Assembly (NCBI GenBank): GCA_004194705.1
Contig: SADC01001382.1
Location: forward strand, 434,001 to 498,000
Direction of reading: 5' to 3'
Length of the DNA: 64,000 nt
DNA from: Ditylenchus dipsaci
Taxonomy: Eukaryota; Nematoda; Chromadorea; Rhabditida; Anguinidae
The position numbers and the translations under genes were made by a program. Position 1 is the first letter of the stretch. The number at the start of each line of letters is the position of its first letter. This document shows positions 1-12,815 of the stretch, piece after piece. A model generated the notes under the pieces. The model saw nothing but the letters and a program-made list of their open reading frames with translations, was not told the origin of the DNA and ran no database searches.

Positions 1-535
1 ATTTCAGATGTTGCTTGTCAATAGCTCATTTTGAAGCCCTGAAACTTAGCTACCAGATGGTACAACAGAAAAAAAGTTTCAGTCAAGAAAAAAATTACAG
101 CTCTTCCCGCGTTAAAAACACTCCAAATCTCACACTCCGGTCAACACACATCGTGACCGTGCTTTTAGAGTAACAATAGAAAGAGTTAGGGCTAAAGGGA
201 TGGACATGAATCCAGCAAGCTAGATAATTGATATGCTCTAAAATGTTTTGCTAGATTTCTTGAATTATAGAAACTTTTGAACAACAAGAAAAAGCATTCT
301 AAATCGCTCGATGATTCGTGTTCACCATGAGTCAGGATGATGTTCGTTCCAACTGAGCGTGGTGCAGATTTAGCCGTTTTTGGGTCTACTCATTTCAAAA
401 TGGTGCAAATTAGTGCCTACCACCCCCAGCCCCTAAAGCCAGGAATAAAAAAGGGTTAAATGACGGAAAATTATATTAAATTTGTTATTCCTAAGCGATT
501 TTTTTCCGAGTTTTTATACAAAATAGTATTTTCAG

Positions 536-3086
536 GAGTAATGTTGACTCATAAAAGTTTGGTTAGTTTCCAGTTGATTTCCAATGAAATGAATTTATGA
601 TGTAAAAAAAGTAAACTTAAGGTACAATGATGAATTGTTTCAACTAGTAAGATCTGGCCTTTTATGTACTTTTCTTACAGCTACCTTAATCTAGTCATTT
701 TCATCACAAATTGATTACCAAGTTTGATCCTAATTGGGAGTGGAAGACAGGTACTTCTAATAAATCATGACAAATGTTTTTACCAATCAGAGGTTTTAGG
801 GCATCAATGCTTTATTCTTCCCCTGTATCACATCTATGGGTTTGGAATCGCTATTAATTGTTTGCTGTCTGGTGGTTGTGGAATTCTGTTAAAGCAGTTC
901 GACGGAGATATTTTCTGTAGAACGATGCAAAACTATAAAATCAATCATGGTCTATTGGTTAGTGATGACACAAAACTATTTACACGCTTGTAATTACCGT
1001 ATTTCCTCTAACTAGCTCACATATGGGTTTATTTTTCAACCCTGCGAAAATCGGAAAAATTCGGGTCGATCTCTAGATTTTTGCGTGAAAATACAAAACC
1101 TAAAAAGCGGAATCGGTAGAGCTCAAAAGAGCTCAGAGCAAAATATTTTCAATGAGTTGAGATATAGGTCCTGAAATTAGGGGGTGTGGACTAATTAGAG
1201 AAAATACGGTATATACGTTCAGGTGCCACCAGTGCTAGTTTTTCTTGCTAAAAGTCCAGGTAAAACGCGGTTTTAATTTTTTCACTAAATTATGGATTTG
1301 TTTTTTAGTTGTATCGAAATACGACTTATCCGCCATGAAGTTTATTATGACAGGTGCAGCGCCAGCTGGCAGTGAATTGATTGAAGAGGTTCGTTACATA
1401 ATTCTGAATAAATATACATAAGAAATTTAAATCTTAAGGTGAAGAAGAGAATCCCATCTGTTAGCCAAATTTCTCAGGGATATGGTCTGCTTTTAGTATT
1501 TAGTTTCAATCTAGCAATTTTATATCCAAAAATTTTGTGCAGGGATGACTGAAGGGAGTATGGTTAGTCAATTTATTGTTAGTTCTGTCAAGTCTCAATT
1601 TGACTTATACAGTCAAACCTCATTATGACATACCCTCTTGGGACTGACCCTAGGGGTATGTTATATCAAGTGGTATGTTATATCGGGGGTATGTAATAAC
1701 GATGTTTAACTGTACCTACAATTTTCTCTTGAGGTTCGTTTTCAAGACGATTTTTCGACCGAGTGTCGGAAGTCTTTTGTTAGTTCTTTTTAGATAGTCT
1801 GGTCTTAAAAATAACAGTTTTTCCAATTTTGCCGATCATTTTTGCAAAAGACAACAGCTTTCTTATTTAAAAGCAAAACCCTGAACTCATCTCACATGTT
1901 TTAACTTTAAGTTTTTCTTTTCACATTGCCAAATAAATGTCTCAAAATAAACGATTATCAAAATCAACAAAAAAGAGAGTGGTGAAAAATCGCAATGCTT
2001 GCAACTTTTCGCATCCGACTCCAAATATAAATGTTCAAAGACTTCAAAAATTGTGACAATAAACTTTAAAAACCTATATCAAGGTTGATTGTATTCAGGC
2101 AAGTCACCTGCCAGTGTATGGCATGGACAATACATCATCTTGTGGTCGACTTATGTCTAATTTGGAGATGAAGGTATGGATAATGTAAAAATATTTTTTT
2201 GCATACTTATTTGTGTCTTGATTATAGGTGTCTGATGTGGAGACTGGGCAGCCGGTACCTATCGGCGAAGTTGGACAAATTTGCATAAGGTTTTTCAATA
2301 TGCTGTTTCACTAAGCATTGAATCAATTAAGACTTTAGAGGTCCAACAACGATGCTTGGATATTTAAATAAGCCAGAAGCTACTGCTCAGACTATCGATA
2401 AAGAGGGCTGGCTGATGACAGGTGTTTGATAGCATCATGAGTTCGAAAAATAACCACTTTGCTTTAGGAGATATCGGCTATTTAGACTCTGACGGATGGA
2501 CATATATTGTTGACCGACTAAAAGAGTTAATCAAAGTTAGAGGTTTCCAGGTAGATTAGCCAATTTGCCTGAACATATTGCTTATATTCACGAACCTATC
2601 AGTAGCTTTTAGAACTTTTTACTTTTTTAAGGTAGCTCCTGCAGAATTAGAGGACTTGCTGCTCTCCCACAAAGGCATTCGAGATGTTGCTGTAGTTGGA
2701 ATAGCTGATAATGTCTCGGGAGAAGTACCAAAAGCTTTTGTTGTCAAAGACAATCCAGATCTTACAGTCAACGAAGTGCTCGCTTTTGTTAGAGGTGAAA
2801 TAAGTTCTTAAGTACACTTTTAAAGCCCATGACTTTCATTTTATTTTTTATTTTTCACCTTTCATACCTTTTATAGCCTTTTTTAATATTAATTTTTGCA
2901 TATAAGGGGTGGGTAGCGTTGCTAAAGCCCGCTACCCATGGTTACGCCCATGATTGGGATTATAAATGTACTATTTACAGATCGCGTTTCCCCTCATAAG
3001 GAGCTGAAAGGAGGTGTTGCATTTGTGGAAGAAATCCCAAAAGTGCAGCAGGAAAAATTTTGAGAAGGCTGCTCCGAGACAAATAG
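536..3086 (+). CDS. Acyl-CoA synthetase / 4-coumarate-CoA ligase-like enzyme, 3' part
   Basis: ATP-dependent acid:CoA ligase of the adenylate-forming (AMP-binding) family, probably acting on fatty or aromatic acids. Exons read: 536-601, about 790/800-957, 1223-1259, 1309-1388, 1439-1484, 1543-1562 (only 20 nt), 2099-2173, 2228-2289, 2339-2421, 2468-2550, 2632-2794, 2981-3086. Motifs in order: [62 protein letters not shown] then VAPAELE, and a C-terminal [13 protein letters not shown] that holds the catalytic lysine. The P-loop exon (SSGTTGLPKG) lies upstream of the window or was not found. Two problems are visible. The first exon reads an in-frame TGA at 598-600, and its join to the next exon is unsure. 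The last exon needs one extra base near 3044 to reach the conserved tail ending at TAG 3084-3086. The protein does not end in a peroxisomal SKL-type signal. Exact substrate is unknown. Confidence 0.92.
995..1211. mobile_element. MITE, TACCGTATTTCC family, in synthetase intron
   Basis: Ends TACCGTATTTCCTCTAA and TTAGAGAAAATACGGTA are inverted repeats; the 217-bp insert sits wholly in the intron between the HIYG and VPPVL exons. The same ends recur at 11420, 14859, 37713 and 60517. Confidence 0.75.
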
Positions 3087-3362
3087 TCCTTGTGACTATG
3101 CTATTTTGTGAATCTATTCACCCTTTTGCCATACTCCACATTGCAAGTCTCTCGAAGTGTCTGTAAATTTGCATTGTTGAAAAAAAAATATTGTACATTT
3201 TTCAGACAAAACACTTAGAATCTTTTCTGATTTAAAATTTTTTTCAAGCAAAAGCAATGAGTTAAACATTTGTGAAGCACAAAACAAAAATACATTTGAA
3301 GTTACTGATCAGTGTAGGCTATGACTTTTTCTACCCACGCGAACCGGATATATAAACTTTCT

Positions 3363-6300
3363 TCACTCATTTAACGTATCATTAATTATATTTTCTGACT
3401 CTTCTTTTGCTTCTTCGTCTACCTGGAAGTTTTCTTCTAAATTATTTTCTTTTTTCGGCTCTTCCAATATTTCTCCTTGATGTTTTGAGTCAAAATTCTG
3501 TAATTCGCTAGAATCTTCTTTTCCATGCAATTTACATTTTTCCTGGAGTTCTTTAGATGTATAAAAATTTTCGGGATTTTTTGGGTTTTTATAGCACACA
3601 AAGCGGGCAGTTTTATCAAATTTTGGAACCACTGGTGGTGTGATCTAATTTATTATTATTATTCACTGAAATATATGTAACTGAAACAAACCGTCTTTTT
3701 GTATATACTTTGCCAATCAAACTTTTTGCCGAAAAAGGCATGATTTTTGACGCTCCTAATACCATCTTTTCCAAATCTTTTCGTGGGGTCAAGATGTAGC
3801 AGATTTGTCACAAACTGTTTTGCGTTGTCTGACACTTTAGCACCAGTGAAATCAAGTGAATTCTAAAAAAATTCATTTAAATTAATTTAAAAAAATACAG
3901 AAAATATGGTATTTCACGAAAACCCCACGTCGTTTCCTATTTCAGGCACTTTTCCTGTGAGAAGCTGATATGTTATTGCTCCCAGTACCCACCAGTTTGC
4001 TGTTTTATGATCTTTCTAAAAAATTCTTTTCAAAAAACATTTTGTAATAGAAGTAGATTTACATGCTTGTCTCCTTTTTCTAGCAATTCCGGGGCTGTAT
4101 ATGGTTCCATTAAAGCTTTACCTTCAGAATCATCGAGAAATCCTATGTCTATATCTGTTAGCTGAAAAAGAATTAGTTTTGTTGTAAAAACGATTTTTTA
4201 TTTCCACATTTTACCATTCTCTCTGATTATATTCCTCCCGAAAAGTAACCAAATGACTTGATTTAAATTAAAGGATGAAGATATTTAACACGAGAACGGT
4301 TGGTTGTGATTTCTGTCGATTCTGACTCAGAATTTTACGCTGAACACGATAATGCAATTTGTTTTTGCACTTCTATTTGAAATTTTTGAGATCCGAGCAA
4401 TTTAAAATTGTCGAAAACGTGACCTTCCAGATTATTGAATTTTCAGCTTCTTTCAGGTGCCTCTCTCTTATATTCCTATTCCAACAAAGCAAATAACATC
4501 TTAAAATGGTGAGCCAGATCAGAGCTATCTTTTGCACCCAAACTTGCCACAGAGTGATTATAAATTCACGGAGAATTTTTTATTATCCTTCAAGTATACA
4601 TTTTCTGGATATTCTTGTTTTTGACAATAAAATGGGCATAACTCTGCATACAAATCACTTCTAGCTAAATGGTCAAATAAAAATGAAAGAACAAAATCTC
4701 GCGATAATTTTGACACTGAATAAAGAAATAGTTTATCATAAAGTTTAGGACAAATTATGTGAAATCAGTATATAAGTTGTAACGCAACTTTACTATAACT
4801 TCGTACTCTCTAGTACAAGCCTCAATTATAACACCGGATTCGTGTACAGCGTGGTCGATTTGCATATGAAAATGCTCTTAAAATTGAAAAGTCCCTGTCA
4901 AATTTAGTTTTCCGCTCAATACAATAAACATATGAATTTCAAATTTGGATATTTTTTGTCTCGAGAAGAATTGAAAATCTTACTGTTACTTTTCATTTTA
5001 AGAATGGTTTTATATGCAAATCGACCACGCTGAACACGAATCCGGTGTTATAATTGAGGCTTGTACTAGAGAGTACGAAGTTATAGTAAAGTTGCGTTAC
5101 AACTTATATACTGATTTCACATAATTTGTCCTAAATTTTATGATAAACTATTTCTTTATTCAGTGTCAAAATAATCGCGAGATTTTGTTCTTTCATTTTT
5201 ATTTGACCATTTAGCTAGAAGTGATTTGTATGCAGAGTTATGCCCATTTTATTGTCAAAAACAAGAATATCCAGAAAATGTATACTTGAAGGATAATAAA
5301 AAATTCTCCGTGAATTTATAATCACTCTGTGGCAAGTTTGGGTGCAAAAGATAGCTCTGATCTGGCTCACCATTTTAAGATGTTATTTGCTTTGTTGGAA
5401 TAGGAATATAAGAGAGAGGCACCTGAAAGAAGCTGAAAATTCAATAATCTGGAAGGTCACATTTTCGACAATTTTAAATTGCTCGGATCTCAAAAATTTC
5501 AATTAGAAGTGCAAAAACAAATTGCACCATCGTGTTCAGCGTGAAATTCTGAGTCGGAATCGACAGAAATCACAACCAACCGTTCTCGTGTTAATGGAGA
5601 GTTCCAGAGTCACTTTCAAGTGATTTATGTGTCAGATATGTGTGTGGGCGCATCTTAACTCCGAGCCGCCTGCGTCCCGAAGTGGCCCAAAAACGAGTAA
5701 GGTTGGTAGCTTATTTCTGATCGAATTGATTTTAATTGAAAAAAACATTAGAATTATCATAAGAAAAGTGAAAAAAAATTGAGAAAAAGAAGTCTAAATT
5801 AGCCTTTTCAGAACCAGATTGCAAACTTGAAATAGTTCGTTCTCTGTTGTTCTCTAGTCTAGCAGGATTGTAATATGTTGACCTGGATTTCTGATACGCA
5901 AAACAGTTTTTTCTGAATGAGCAGTTCAGCGAGATAGGGACCTGTTTAGCTCGTTTTTAGTTCAGCTTGTTTTTAGGTATCCTACTAAAGAGATCCTGCA
6001 CAAAAATGCCAAAAGTGTTGCTCTTTTTAAGTATCGCTTTCTAAAAAATACCTAAATCGGAATCGTTGCAAGGTTTTTTTTGTTTATTTAAGGACAAACA
6101 AGTCACTTTTGTGCACTTAAAGTTTGATCACATAGTTACAACAATTAAGAATAAGTAAAAGTCCACTAACTAGAATGTATGTGACAAGCATTCAATTTAA
6201 ATAAGACAGATAGGAAATTACAAAATTCATTAGTGGAGAAAGAAATACAAGTGAATCTTAATCATCGGACCATTCCATCTAACTGAGTGAGGTCTTAGCC

Positions 6301-9300
6301 TTCTAATGCTAGCTCAAAGCCAACACTATTTTTGTTATTCAAAATTTGGTTTGGAATTTGGTTCCATAGATTAACTGAGCGGTTGAAAAAAAAATTTTCT
6401 TTCGATAATTTTTTCTGGATTAGGTTTGAAAACCTTCTTTGGGAAGTGGTAATTTGGAGGTACTTACTATTTTCTAGAGTTGTCTCATTATTTATGATTT
6501 TGAATGTCATAATTAGGTCGAACATAAGTCGTCTCTCGTATAAAGTCTTTTACTTGCCAATTTCGAGCCAACTTTCATAAGAAGTGCTGACCCTACCGGA
6601 GTATACCCCCCCCCCCCCAAATGAAATTTTTTTTAAAGTGTTTTTAAAAACCCTATATCGACTCAAAATTGCCTCGGGAGTTCAAAAAGACATTATTTTT
6701 GAGTTCTGGTGAATAAAAAATTTAGTTTTGGACATTTTGAAATTTCGACCATTTGCCTGTTTTGCATGTTTTGGTCACTGGAGCTGGGCAAAAATAGTCT
6801 CTAAATGCATTTTTGTTCAAGAGTCTTCTCGGAATTATGTCTAAGGTAAGTGAGTGCACGCATCTCTAACCAACCAAGCCTTGTTATTCTTGTCTTGGTT
6901 GCTTGGTTGCTTGGGGTTGAGATGCGCACACCCACATACCTTAGACGCAAATCACTCGAAAGTGACTCTGGATGCATAAAAAATGTATGCATACCAGAGT
7001 TTATTTATGCGGTAGGCCCCAGTCAACAAAACTATGTTCAACATCTTTCTTTTCACACTAAATTGGCCCTTTTTTGGTCCTTTCCCACCCTAATATGGCC
7101 CTAAATCCCTTTAAAATGGTCAAAATAGGTATATTTGGGTGGTCCCAAAACTCAATTTTTTATTGACTAGAACACAAAAATAATGCCTTTTTCGAGATTC
7201 TGAGGCAATTTTAGGTCGATATAGGGTGTTTGGAAACACTTTAAAAAAATTTCATTTGGGGGGGGGTATACTCCGGTAGCGCCGAAGTGCTTTTTAGCCC
7301 GTATTTTCGTATTGCTATTTTGGTAAACACTGTTCTAGAGGCTAGGGAAGATTTGGTAAAAACGAGATTTGGCAAACGTATGTTTTGGAAAAAGGATATT
7401 TGAAAAACAATACCGAGCTATTATGGCATGAGTACCCTACATTGTCTAGTTCGAACACGACTGAAAGCAGTTTTTCCAACTTTTCAGAGGCCAAACCAGA
7501 ATCTGCTTAGCTGCTTTGTTAGCGACAAAAAATCGGCTTGCTACAAACCGTTTTGCCAAATATAGGTTTGCGAAAACTCTTTTTTGCCAGATCTCCACTA
7601 GTCGTTCACACACAATTGTAAAAAGAAAGACCGAAAAGATCTTCGGTTCTTGCTAAAAACGACCCGAAGATCATATTTTTCAGAACTTTGACCGTAATAA
7701 TAAAAAAAGCACGTAATTAACAACAGAATACTAAGCCAAATTTGGTTTTTGTCATGTTTAACAAATCGAGAGCATGGGGCTTGACGCATTAAAGATGCGA
7801 ACAATCTTAAATCTAGGCAATAAATCACTTAGAAAAACACTCTGACTTGACACTAAGCCATTTTTATTATTTTTCAGACTCACATTTTTGGTGACTTTAA
7901 GTCAAAATATTGAGGCCCCATATTTTTCAGTGAAGCACCTACCAACAAATATCCATCATGACCCAACCAAAAGTCTCTCAACATAAATCCTTTTTTCACA
8001 ATTTTGCTCTTTTCTAACAGCTCAATAATCATGACTAAATTAGCAGCATAAAATTGGGCATCTTTTTCAGGCATTGGCCCTCTCCATTCCAAAAATTCTT
8101 GCAAATCTCCGCCCATAATGTCAAAACCAAATAACCGATTGGGTCTTTGTATATATTTTTTTCATCATCACCATCCTTAACAAACAGTTGATTTAATATT
8201 AAATTAAAGAAATACTGACATCTTATTTGATGTAAAAACGTTTTATATTTGAATTTTCAGCTGGCAAATTAGCGGACACGTTTTTTGTTTTTCATAATGC
8301 CTTATTATTTTTAGAGGAGTAATTATTGGTTTTGGAATAGTACAGGGTGCGGCAATTTGTTTTTCGTTTTTGATTTGCTCATAATTTTTTTCAATGATAA
8401 AGTGCTAATCTTTTTTTGTAGAAAGCCCTTTCAATTGAATTTTTTTGCGCGTTAAATGGTCTTTTTATTAAAATTTCGTTATTAAATATTAAAATGAAAA
8501 AATGGCTTCTCTTCAAAAACTTTGAAAAATATGAAAGATTTTTCATTGCTGATAATTTTTGTTATAAAAAGCATTAGTAAGTCAATTTTTTGACTGCTTA
8601 GGCCTACTATATTATCACAAATTTCTGTAGAATCAACAGCACAAGGCTTGGACCATTGTTGAAATTGTCAAAAGTCAATTCCCTTAGAGCAATAATTTCG
8701 GCAACATGGTGGAATGCCACGGGATAAAGAACATTTGCCGATAGAAGAGCATGATGCATTTTTTTACACAAATTCAAAAACAGGTAACCATCGCCAGCCC
8801 CTTTTCTGAAGCACCTAATAGTCTTGACCTGTCATTAATACACAAAAAATCGAGTCTACCGTTAAGTCTACTGAAAATAAACTCGGAATGAGTGGAGGAA
8901 AAAATTTAGGTGTCATTCACCGATTCTTATCAAAAGATGATCGGAGGAGCCATGAAAGGCTATGAGTGTCGACTGTAGAGATCAGTCAGCTTCAGTGGCC
9001 AAAGCGTACGAAAAGCGTATAATGACGCGAAAATTCGGTATTTTTTCATTGTTTTGGTCAGTCACAATAAATTTTTAAAAAAAAGTTGCACTTTCTTTCC
9101 TTTGAACATTTAATAACAAAATTGTTATAAAAAGAGCCCATTCACCGCGAAAACAAAATAAAATCGGAGGGGCTACCTAACAAAAAAAGATGAGCACTTT
9201 GTCATTTAAAAAAAAAGTTAAGAGTAAATCAAAAACTGAAAAAATTGCCGCACCCTGTATTTATATACAGTGGAAACTTGATGAACCGTCATCTTTTGGA

Positions 9301-10175
9301 AATGGCTGAGTTTTTGAGACCCTGAGACATCCACTAGATTCAAAGAACAGGCCAGCAGGTATGTTTTGAAAATACGACTTTTTTACAAAAGTGCTTCGTA
9401 TCTTTGTAATTTGTAAGAGAATCATGCATCCGTTTTTTCGACCACATGCTTTTTTTAGTTCTGCGAAAAAAGACATGTTATTAATAACAAATCGTTAGGG
9501 TATAATTGATTTGCCAACCGAAAATTTAACATCAAATCAGGTGTGAGTATCCCTCTAAGAACTCTAAAATTATTACAATTTTTAAAAATTTTACTTGTGT
9601 ATTGTCAATTATGTTAAAAAGTCTGGTTCCGAAAATTGGAAAAATTTAAGTTTACCGTTTTATTTTTTGACTTTCTGTCTTTTGTCAATCCCATAATTTT
9701 TTTCAAAATATTTTTTTTGTATTTTAGGTTTAGGCTCAGGTTAGGCCAGTCTATGTAGGCTTAGACAGGAAGAATTTTTTCTTATGCCGCCACCCAATTA
9801 GTATGATCTTCAAGACTCATTCTTTTTCAAACGTTTCATCATAGGCTAACTTACCATGAAAGCTCTTTTTAGTTTAGCTATAAATGGTGACTTAATTCGA
9901 CGGAACAAATTCACTTCTTTTTCAAACAAATATTTATTGCACTTTTTCAAATTGATCTTTTTAATAATGTTGAAGTCATCAATGACTGGAGCGTTGCTGT
10001 TTTCAGAATCGCTCTTTTTTTGTCCAGGCAGTGAATATATGGTCTCTTTCATGCCATAATTTTTTTGAGTTTTATCGTAGAGACATTGTGTGTGCTCTTC
10101 TACACAGCCATACTCTTCTTGCCCTCTTACACCCAGAAACATAAAGTTTGAATAAAGTTTCAGCGGATCAAAATA
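3363..10175 (-). CDS. Divergent AGC-type protein (pseudo)kinase
   Basis: Minus-strand exons: 9855-10175, 7943-8175, 4063-4161, 3929-4015, 3692-3862, 3363-3644; about 398 codons, so near full length. The 5' end is unproven. In order: a broken glycine loop (FLGVRGQEEYGCV), VAIK-like NYGMKE, a C-helix FEKEVNLF, SPFIAKL, hinge GFDIMGGDLQEFL, then LRDFWLGH where HRDLKPEN is expected, so the catalytic Asp stays but Lys and Asn are lost. DFG reads TDIDIGF with two extra residues; the APE motif is kept (TAPE). Subdomain IX reads NWWVLGAI (Asp to Asn). LDPTKRFGKDG, FDWQSIY and ITPPVVP follow, as in PKA/PKG, and then an acidic tail. It is probably a pseudokinase or very weak kinase with a scaffold or regulatory role. 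One base seems missing near 8140. Introns 4162-7942 and 8176-9854 hold transposons. Confidence 0.84.
4285..5594. mobile_element. 1.3-kb near-perfect palindrome bounded by TTAA
   Basis: Left arm 4285-4870 and right arm 5008-5594 are close inverted copies of about 585 bp around a spacer of about 137 bp. Termini are TTAACACGAGAACGGTTGG and its complement; the TTAA may be a target duplication as in piggyBac-type elements. No coding sequence seen. It lies in the large intron of the kinase gene. Confidence 0.85.
6295..6540 (-). pseudogene. 3' end of a non-LTR retrotransposon (LINE) reverse transcriptase ORF
   Basis: Minus-strand translation reads YERRLMFDLI, then FKIINN, and ends with FFFNRSVNLWNQIPN. 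This is the pattern of the C-terminal end of CR1/jockey-like reverse transcriptases (R.DLI..YKI, then FF.NRVVNLWNSLP). Only about 80 codons remain, ending at a stop, so this is a 5'-truncated relic inside the kinase intron. Clade assignment is tentative. Confidence 0.65.
6593..7279. mobile_element. Foldback element with CTACCGGAGTATACCCCC ends
   Basis: Termini CTACCGGAGTATACCCC and GGGGTATACTCCGGTAG are inverted, followed by matching arms (AAATGAAATTTTTT and complement). The centre holds a block with GTGCGCATCTC and ATGCATCCAGAGT that is shared with 22270-22420, 27650-27860, 48480-48545 and 49820-49965. Confidence 0.8.
7335..7602. repeat. Short inverted element with GCCAAA/TTTGGCAAA word repeats
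   Basis: Left side CTAGGGAAGATTTGG with AAAACGAGATTTGGCAAA words; right side reads the complement (TTTTGCCAAATATAGG, then GCCAGATCTCCACTAG). Related to 33494-33760 and 39051-39213. Confidence 0.6.
8341..9259. mobile_element. Tc1/mariner-like element with TACAGGGTGCGGCAA ends
   Basis: Ends TACAGGGTGCGGCAATTT and ATTGCCGCACCCTGTA are inverted and flanked by TA; subterminal arms also pair (TTTTTGATTTGCTC and GAGTAAATCAAAAACTG). About 920 bp in kinase intron 8176-9854. Traces of reading frame in the middle (8640-9030) may be a decayed transposase; no catalytic motif could be identified. Confidence 0.7.
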
Positions 10176-10793
10176 CTTAAAAAATAAAAAGTATATTTAT
10201 ATACATTTTTTAATAAAAAAACTTGCCGTTTTTTTCACTGAAGGTAGTTTATTAGGAACAGCTAACTTGTTGTTTTTTGCAATTTTGCTAAATATTTTTC
10301 ATAAATTAGTTTCAAAGCTATGACCATTTTCTAATGCAAAGTGACCAACGGACATAAAAATCACAAATATGCCTGGTTAGTCAGTTTAAGTAAGTAGGAC
10401 GCTAGATACCCGCCTTTTAAAATTTTTTTATTGGCGACGGCCAGTCTCTTTTTAAATTTTATACTGTGAATATGATAGCTTCTAGTGCAGAACTTCATAG
10501 AGAATATGAATCTGCAAACCGTTTTTCAAAAAAGCCGGTTTAGCTCGAGATTTTGACTGATTCCTAAATGGCGTCAAATGTGACTTGGATATGTGCAAAA
10601 AGTTCTTGCTCTTTCAAGTGGTAAATTTAGTTTGCTAAACAGACGGTACTATTAAACGTCATTTTTCACATTTAAGTGAAAAAATGTTTTTGAGAAAATG
10701 ACACAATTGTTCCTTTCGGTCAAAAATTTAACATTTAGTTATGATAAACCTCTTAACAATATGTCTCTCTCAAACCAGCTATGACGGGTGCAC
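10176..10793. other. No recognised feature
   Basis: AT-rich DNA upstream of the first readable kinase exon. I see no clear exon, repeat boundary or RNA. The promoter of the kinase gene could lie here or further up. Confidence 0.4.
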
Positions 10794-11400
10794 CAAAAGT
10801 TGTCCGAATCACTAAGGTAGCAGTCTCAATAGTTGCATCTGCTACTTTAAGGAATTCCGAATAAACCATTTCGTAGCCCTAATTTTCCTATTTAAATGAT
10901 ATATGAGACTTTCAGAAAAATCAGCGGCTCCAAACACTTGTAAGGTCAATTAAGAAGTTTTTGAGCATTTTTAACACTGTAACTGGTCAACAGTTTGATT
11001 CAAGTCATATCGCTTAAGTAATATGTTAACTCAAGCTTGTAGCGCAGTTTAAGTGCTACAAAAGCTATTATACAGTTAATTTTCAATAATCTGAGTGTTG
11101 AGATATGGCTTTTTGGAAAAAAGTCGATTTCTTTAAAAAAGGACTAAAATCCAAGCTTTTGCAATATTTGTCGTCTTAAAAAATGATTTTTCAAAAAAAA
11201 ACAACATCTCAAGACTATTATTCTGTAAAATAGGTTTTGTCGCACTTGAACTACGCTACAAGATGAAATGTTCATCTAAAATTATACAGGCAAGTTTTAT
11301 ATAAAATTCGAAAAAAGAAAATAAAGGCATTGTTTTTTTAAGTAATATATAGCTATTAAAACTGCTGCTAAAGTTATCACGAAACTTTCGGCGCACCCGT
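10794..11400. mobile_element. Inverted-repeat element with ACGGGTGCACC ends
   Basis: ACGGGTGCACCAAAAGTT at the left pairs with AAACTTTCGGCGCACCCGT at the right. The interior holds a hairpin around GTGTTGAGATATGGC that recurs at 17268-17424 and 25870-26030. Confidence 0.7.
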
Positions 11401-11419
11401 TAGAAGTCATGCATGTGTT

Positions 11420-12527
11420 TACCGTATTTCCTCTAATATAAGCCCCGGGCTTCTATTTTATGGATGCCCTCCAGGGGGCTTATATTAGAGGGGGGGCTTG
11501 TATTAGAGGGGGGGTTTTTATTTTTTGAACTCGCCGCGCCGAAGGCCCGGAAAAAATTTTGAGTCATAATTTTTTCACGCCATCCTCTGATCGCTTACAA
11601 TTTTCCACATAACATTGTTGAAAAAGCGTTTAAACATCAAAAGCACTGATTCTATATTCATAGTTCACCCAATGTTTCTCTCGGAGGCGTTCTAGCTAAA
11701 TTTTTTTTGGGCGTATTGGAATTTCGCAGCAAATTATCTCAATTTTTCAGCAAATTTTGTTTCAACTTTTCCATTAGTTTACATATACTTTTTCTGAAAG
11801 TATTAACACCATTGTGTAGCTAAAGTGTCATTTAGAGTAATAATTTTGCAGAATGTCTGAGAATAGCCTCTGGATGGCCAAGGCCAAACCACATGGGGGG
11901 ATCAAGCGAAAATTGTGTTTTTCACATTATATATCAAACAAATTCCTATAAAAAATTGAGTCGTTCTGCGTTCACAGAATTTCAAAATTTGTCCTAGACA
12001 AAAAGTTATGGCCTATTAAAAGTGTTCGAATTTCTCGACTCATCCTGTACTTTTTGAAAAAAACGTAAAAAATAAAAAAAAAAGTGAGACAAAAATTTGC
12101 TCCGAAATCAAGATAATTTTCTGCGAAATATCGTTATGCCTTCTTTTTATCTGACCTATGCTGCTGACTTATTTTCTTGTTCCTTAAACGTAAACCGACG
12201 TCACTTCGTATAGCTTTTTGCTGATTTTCTGCTGATGATTACTGCATAAAGCAATTTTTTAAACCAACAAAATACCCGCTAAAATAGTACTCGATGTAGT
12301 TTTTGCTTTGAAATTTACTCATTCACAAGTATTCCAGCGATCCACTTTGAAAGATGCGCTTGGCAAATACATTAAGACATTCTTTATATCTTGTACAACG
12401 TACAAAATAGATTCTGGGCATTATATAAAAAGGGGCTTATATTTTCAGGATACCCACTAGAGGGGGGGCTTTATTAGAGGGGGGGGGCTTATAATAGGAG
12501 GGGGCTTCTATTAGAGGAAATACGGTA
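11420..12527. mobile_element. 1.1-kb element, TACCGTATTTCC family
   Basis: TACCGTATTTCCTCTAATAT at the left and the complement at the right. Both ends carry runs such as TTAGAGGGGGGG repeated two to four times (11470-11515, 12430-12515). The interior is AT-rich with no convincing ORF. Confidence 0.8.
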
Positions 12528-12737
12528 TATAAAATATCTGAGTATCACCTGATTTTTTAAGATAAAGAAGTAATATTTGACGCTATTTAGAGATTGGTAG
12601 GAATCTCAAGCCAAACCTGTTAGCATATTAAGATTCTCTATGAAAATATTCGCCAGAAGCTGCCAAACTCACAGTCAGGCCTTGGCTTGTTAAAAGTTTT
12701 TTCAAATAAATTTGCCTTTGCTGTGTGAAATGTTACC

Positions 12738-12815
12738 TTTTCCTTTTTTTCCTCCAGTTCCTTCTATTACTAGAATAAGGAGCAGAAAAGAAAATAAAAA
12801 ACTACACATATGCAT
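12738..12815 (-). CDS. Possible signal-peptide exon of a secreted or membrane protein
   Basis: ATG at 12815-12813 opens MHMCSFLF followed by a hydrophobic run (SFLLLILVIEG) and then GTGGKKGKG. The reading stays open to a GTAACA donor near 12738. This resembles a short N-terminal signal exon. No downstream exon was found, so it could be chance. It might alternatively be the 5' part of an unseen gene. Confidence 0.25.
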
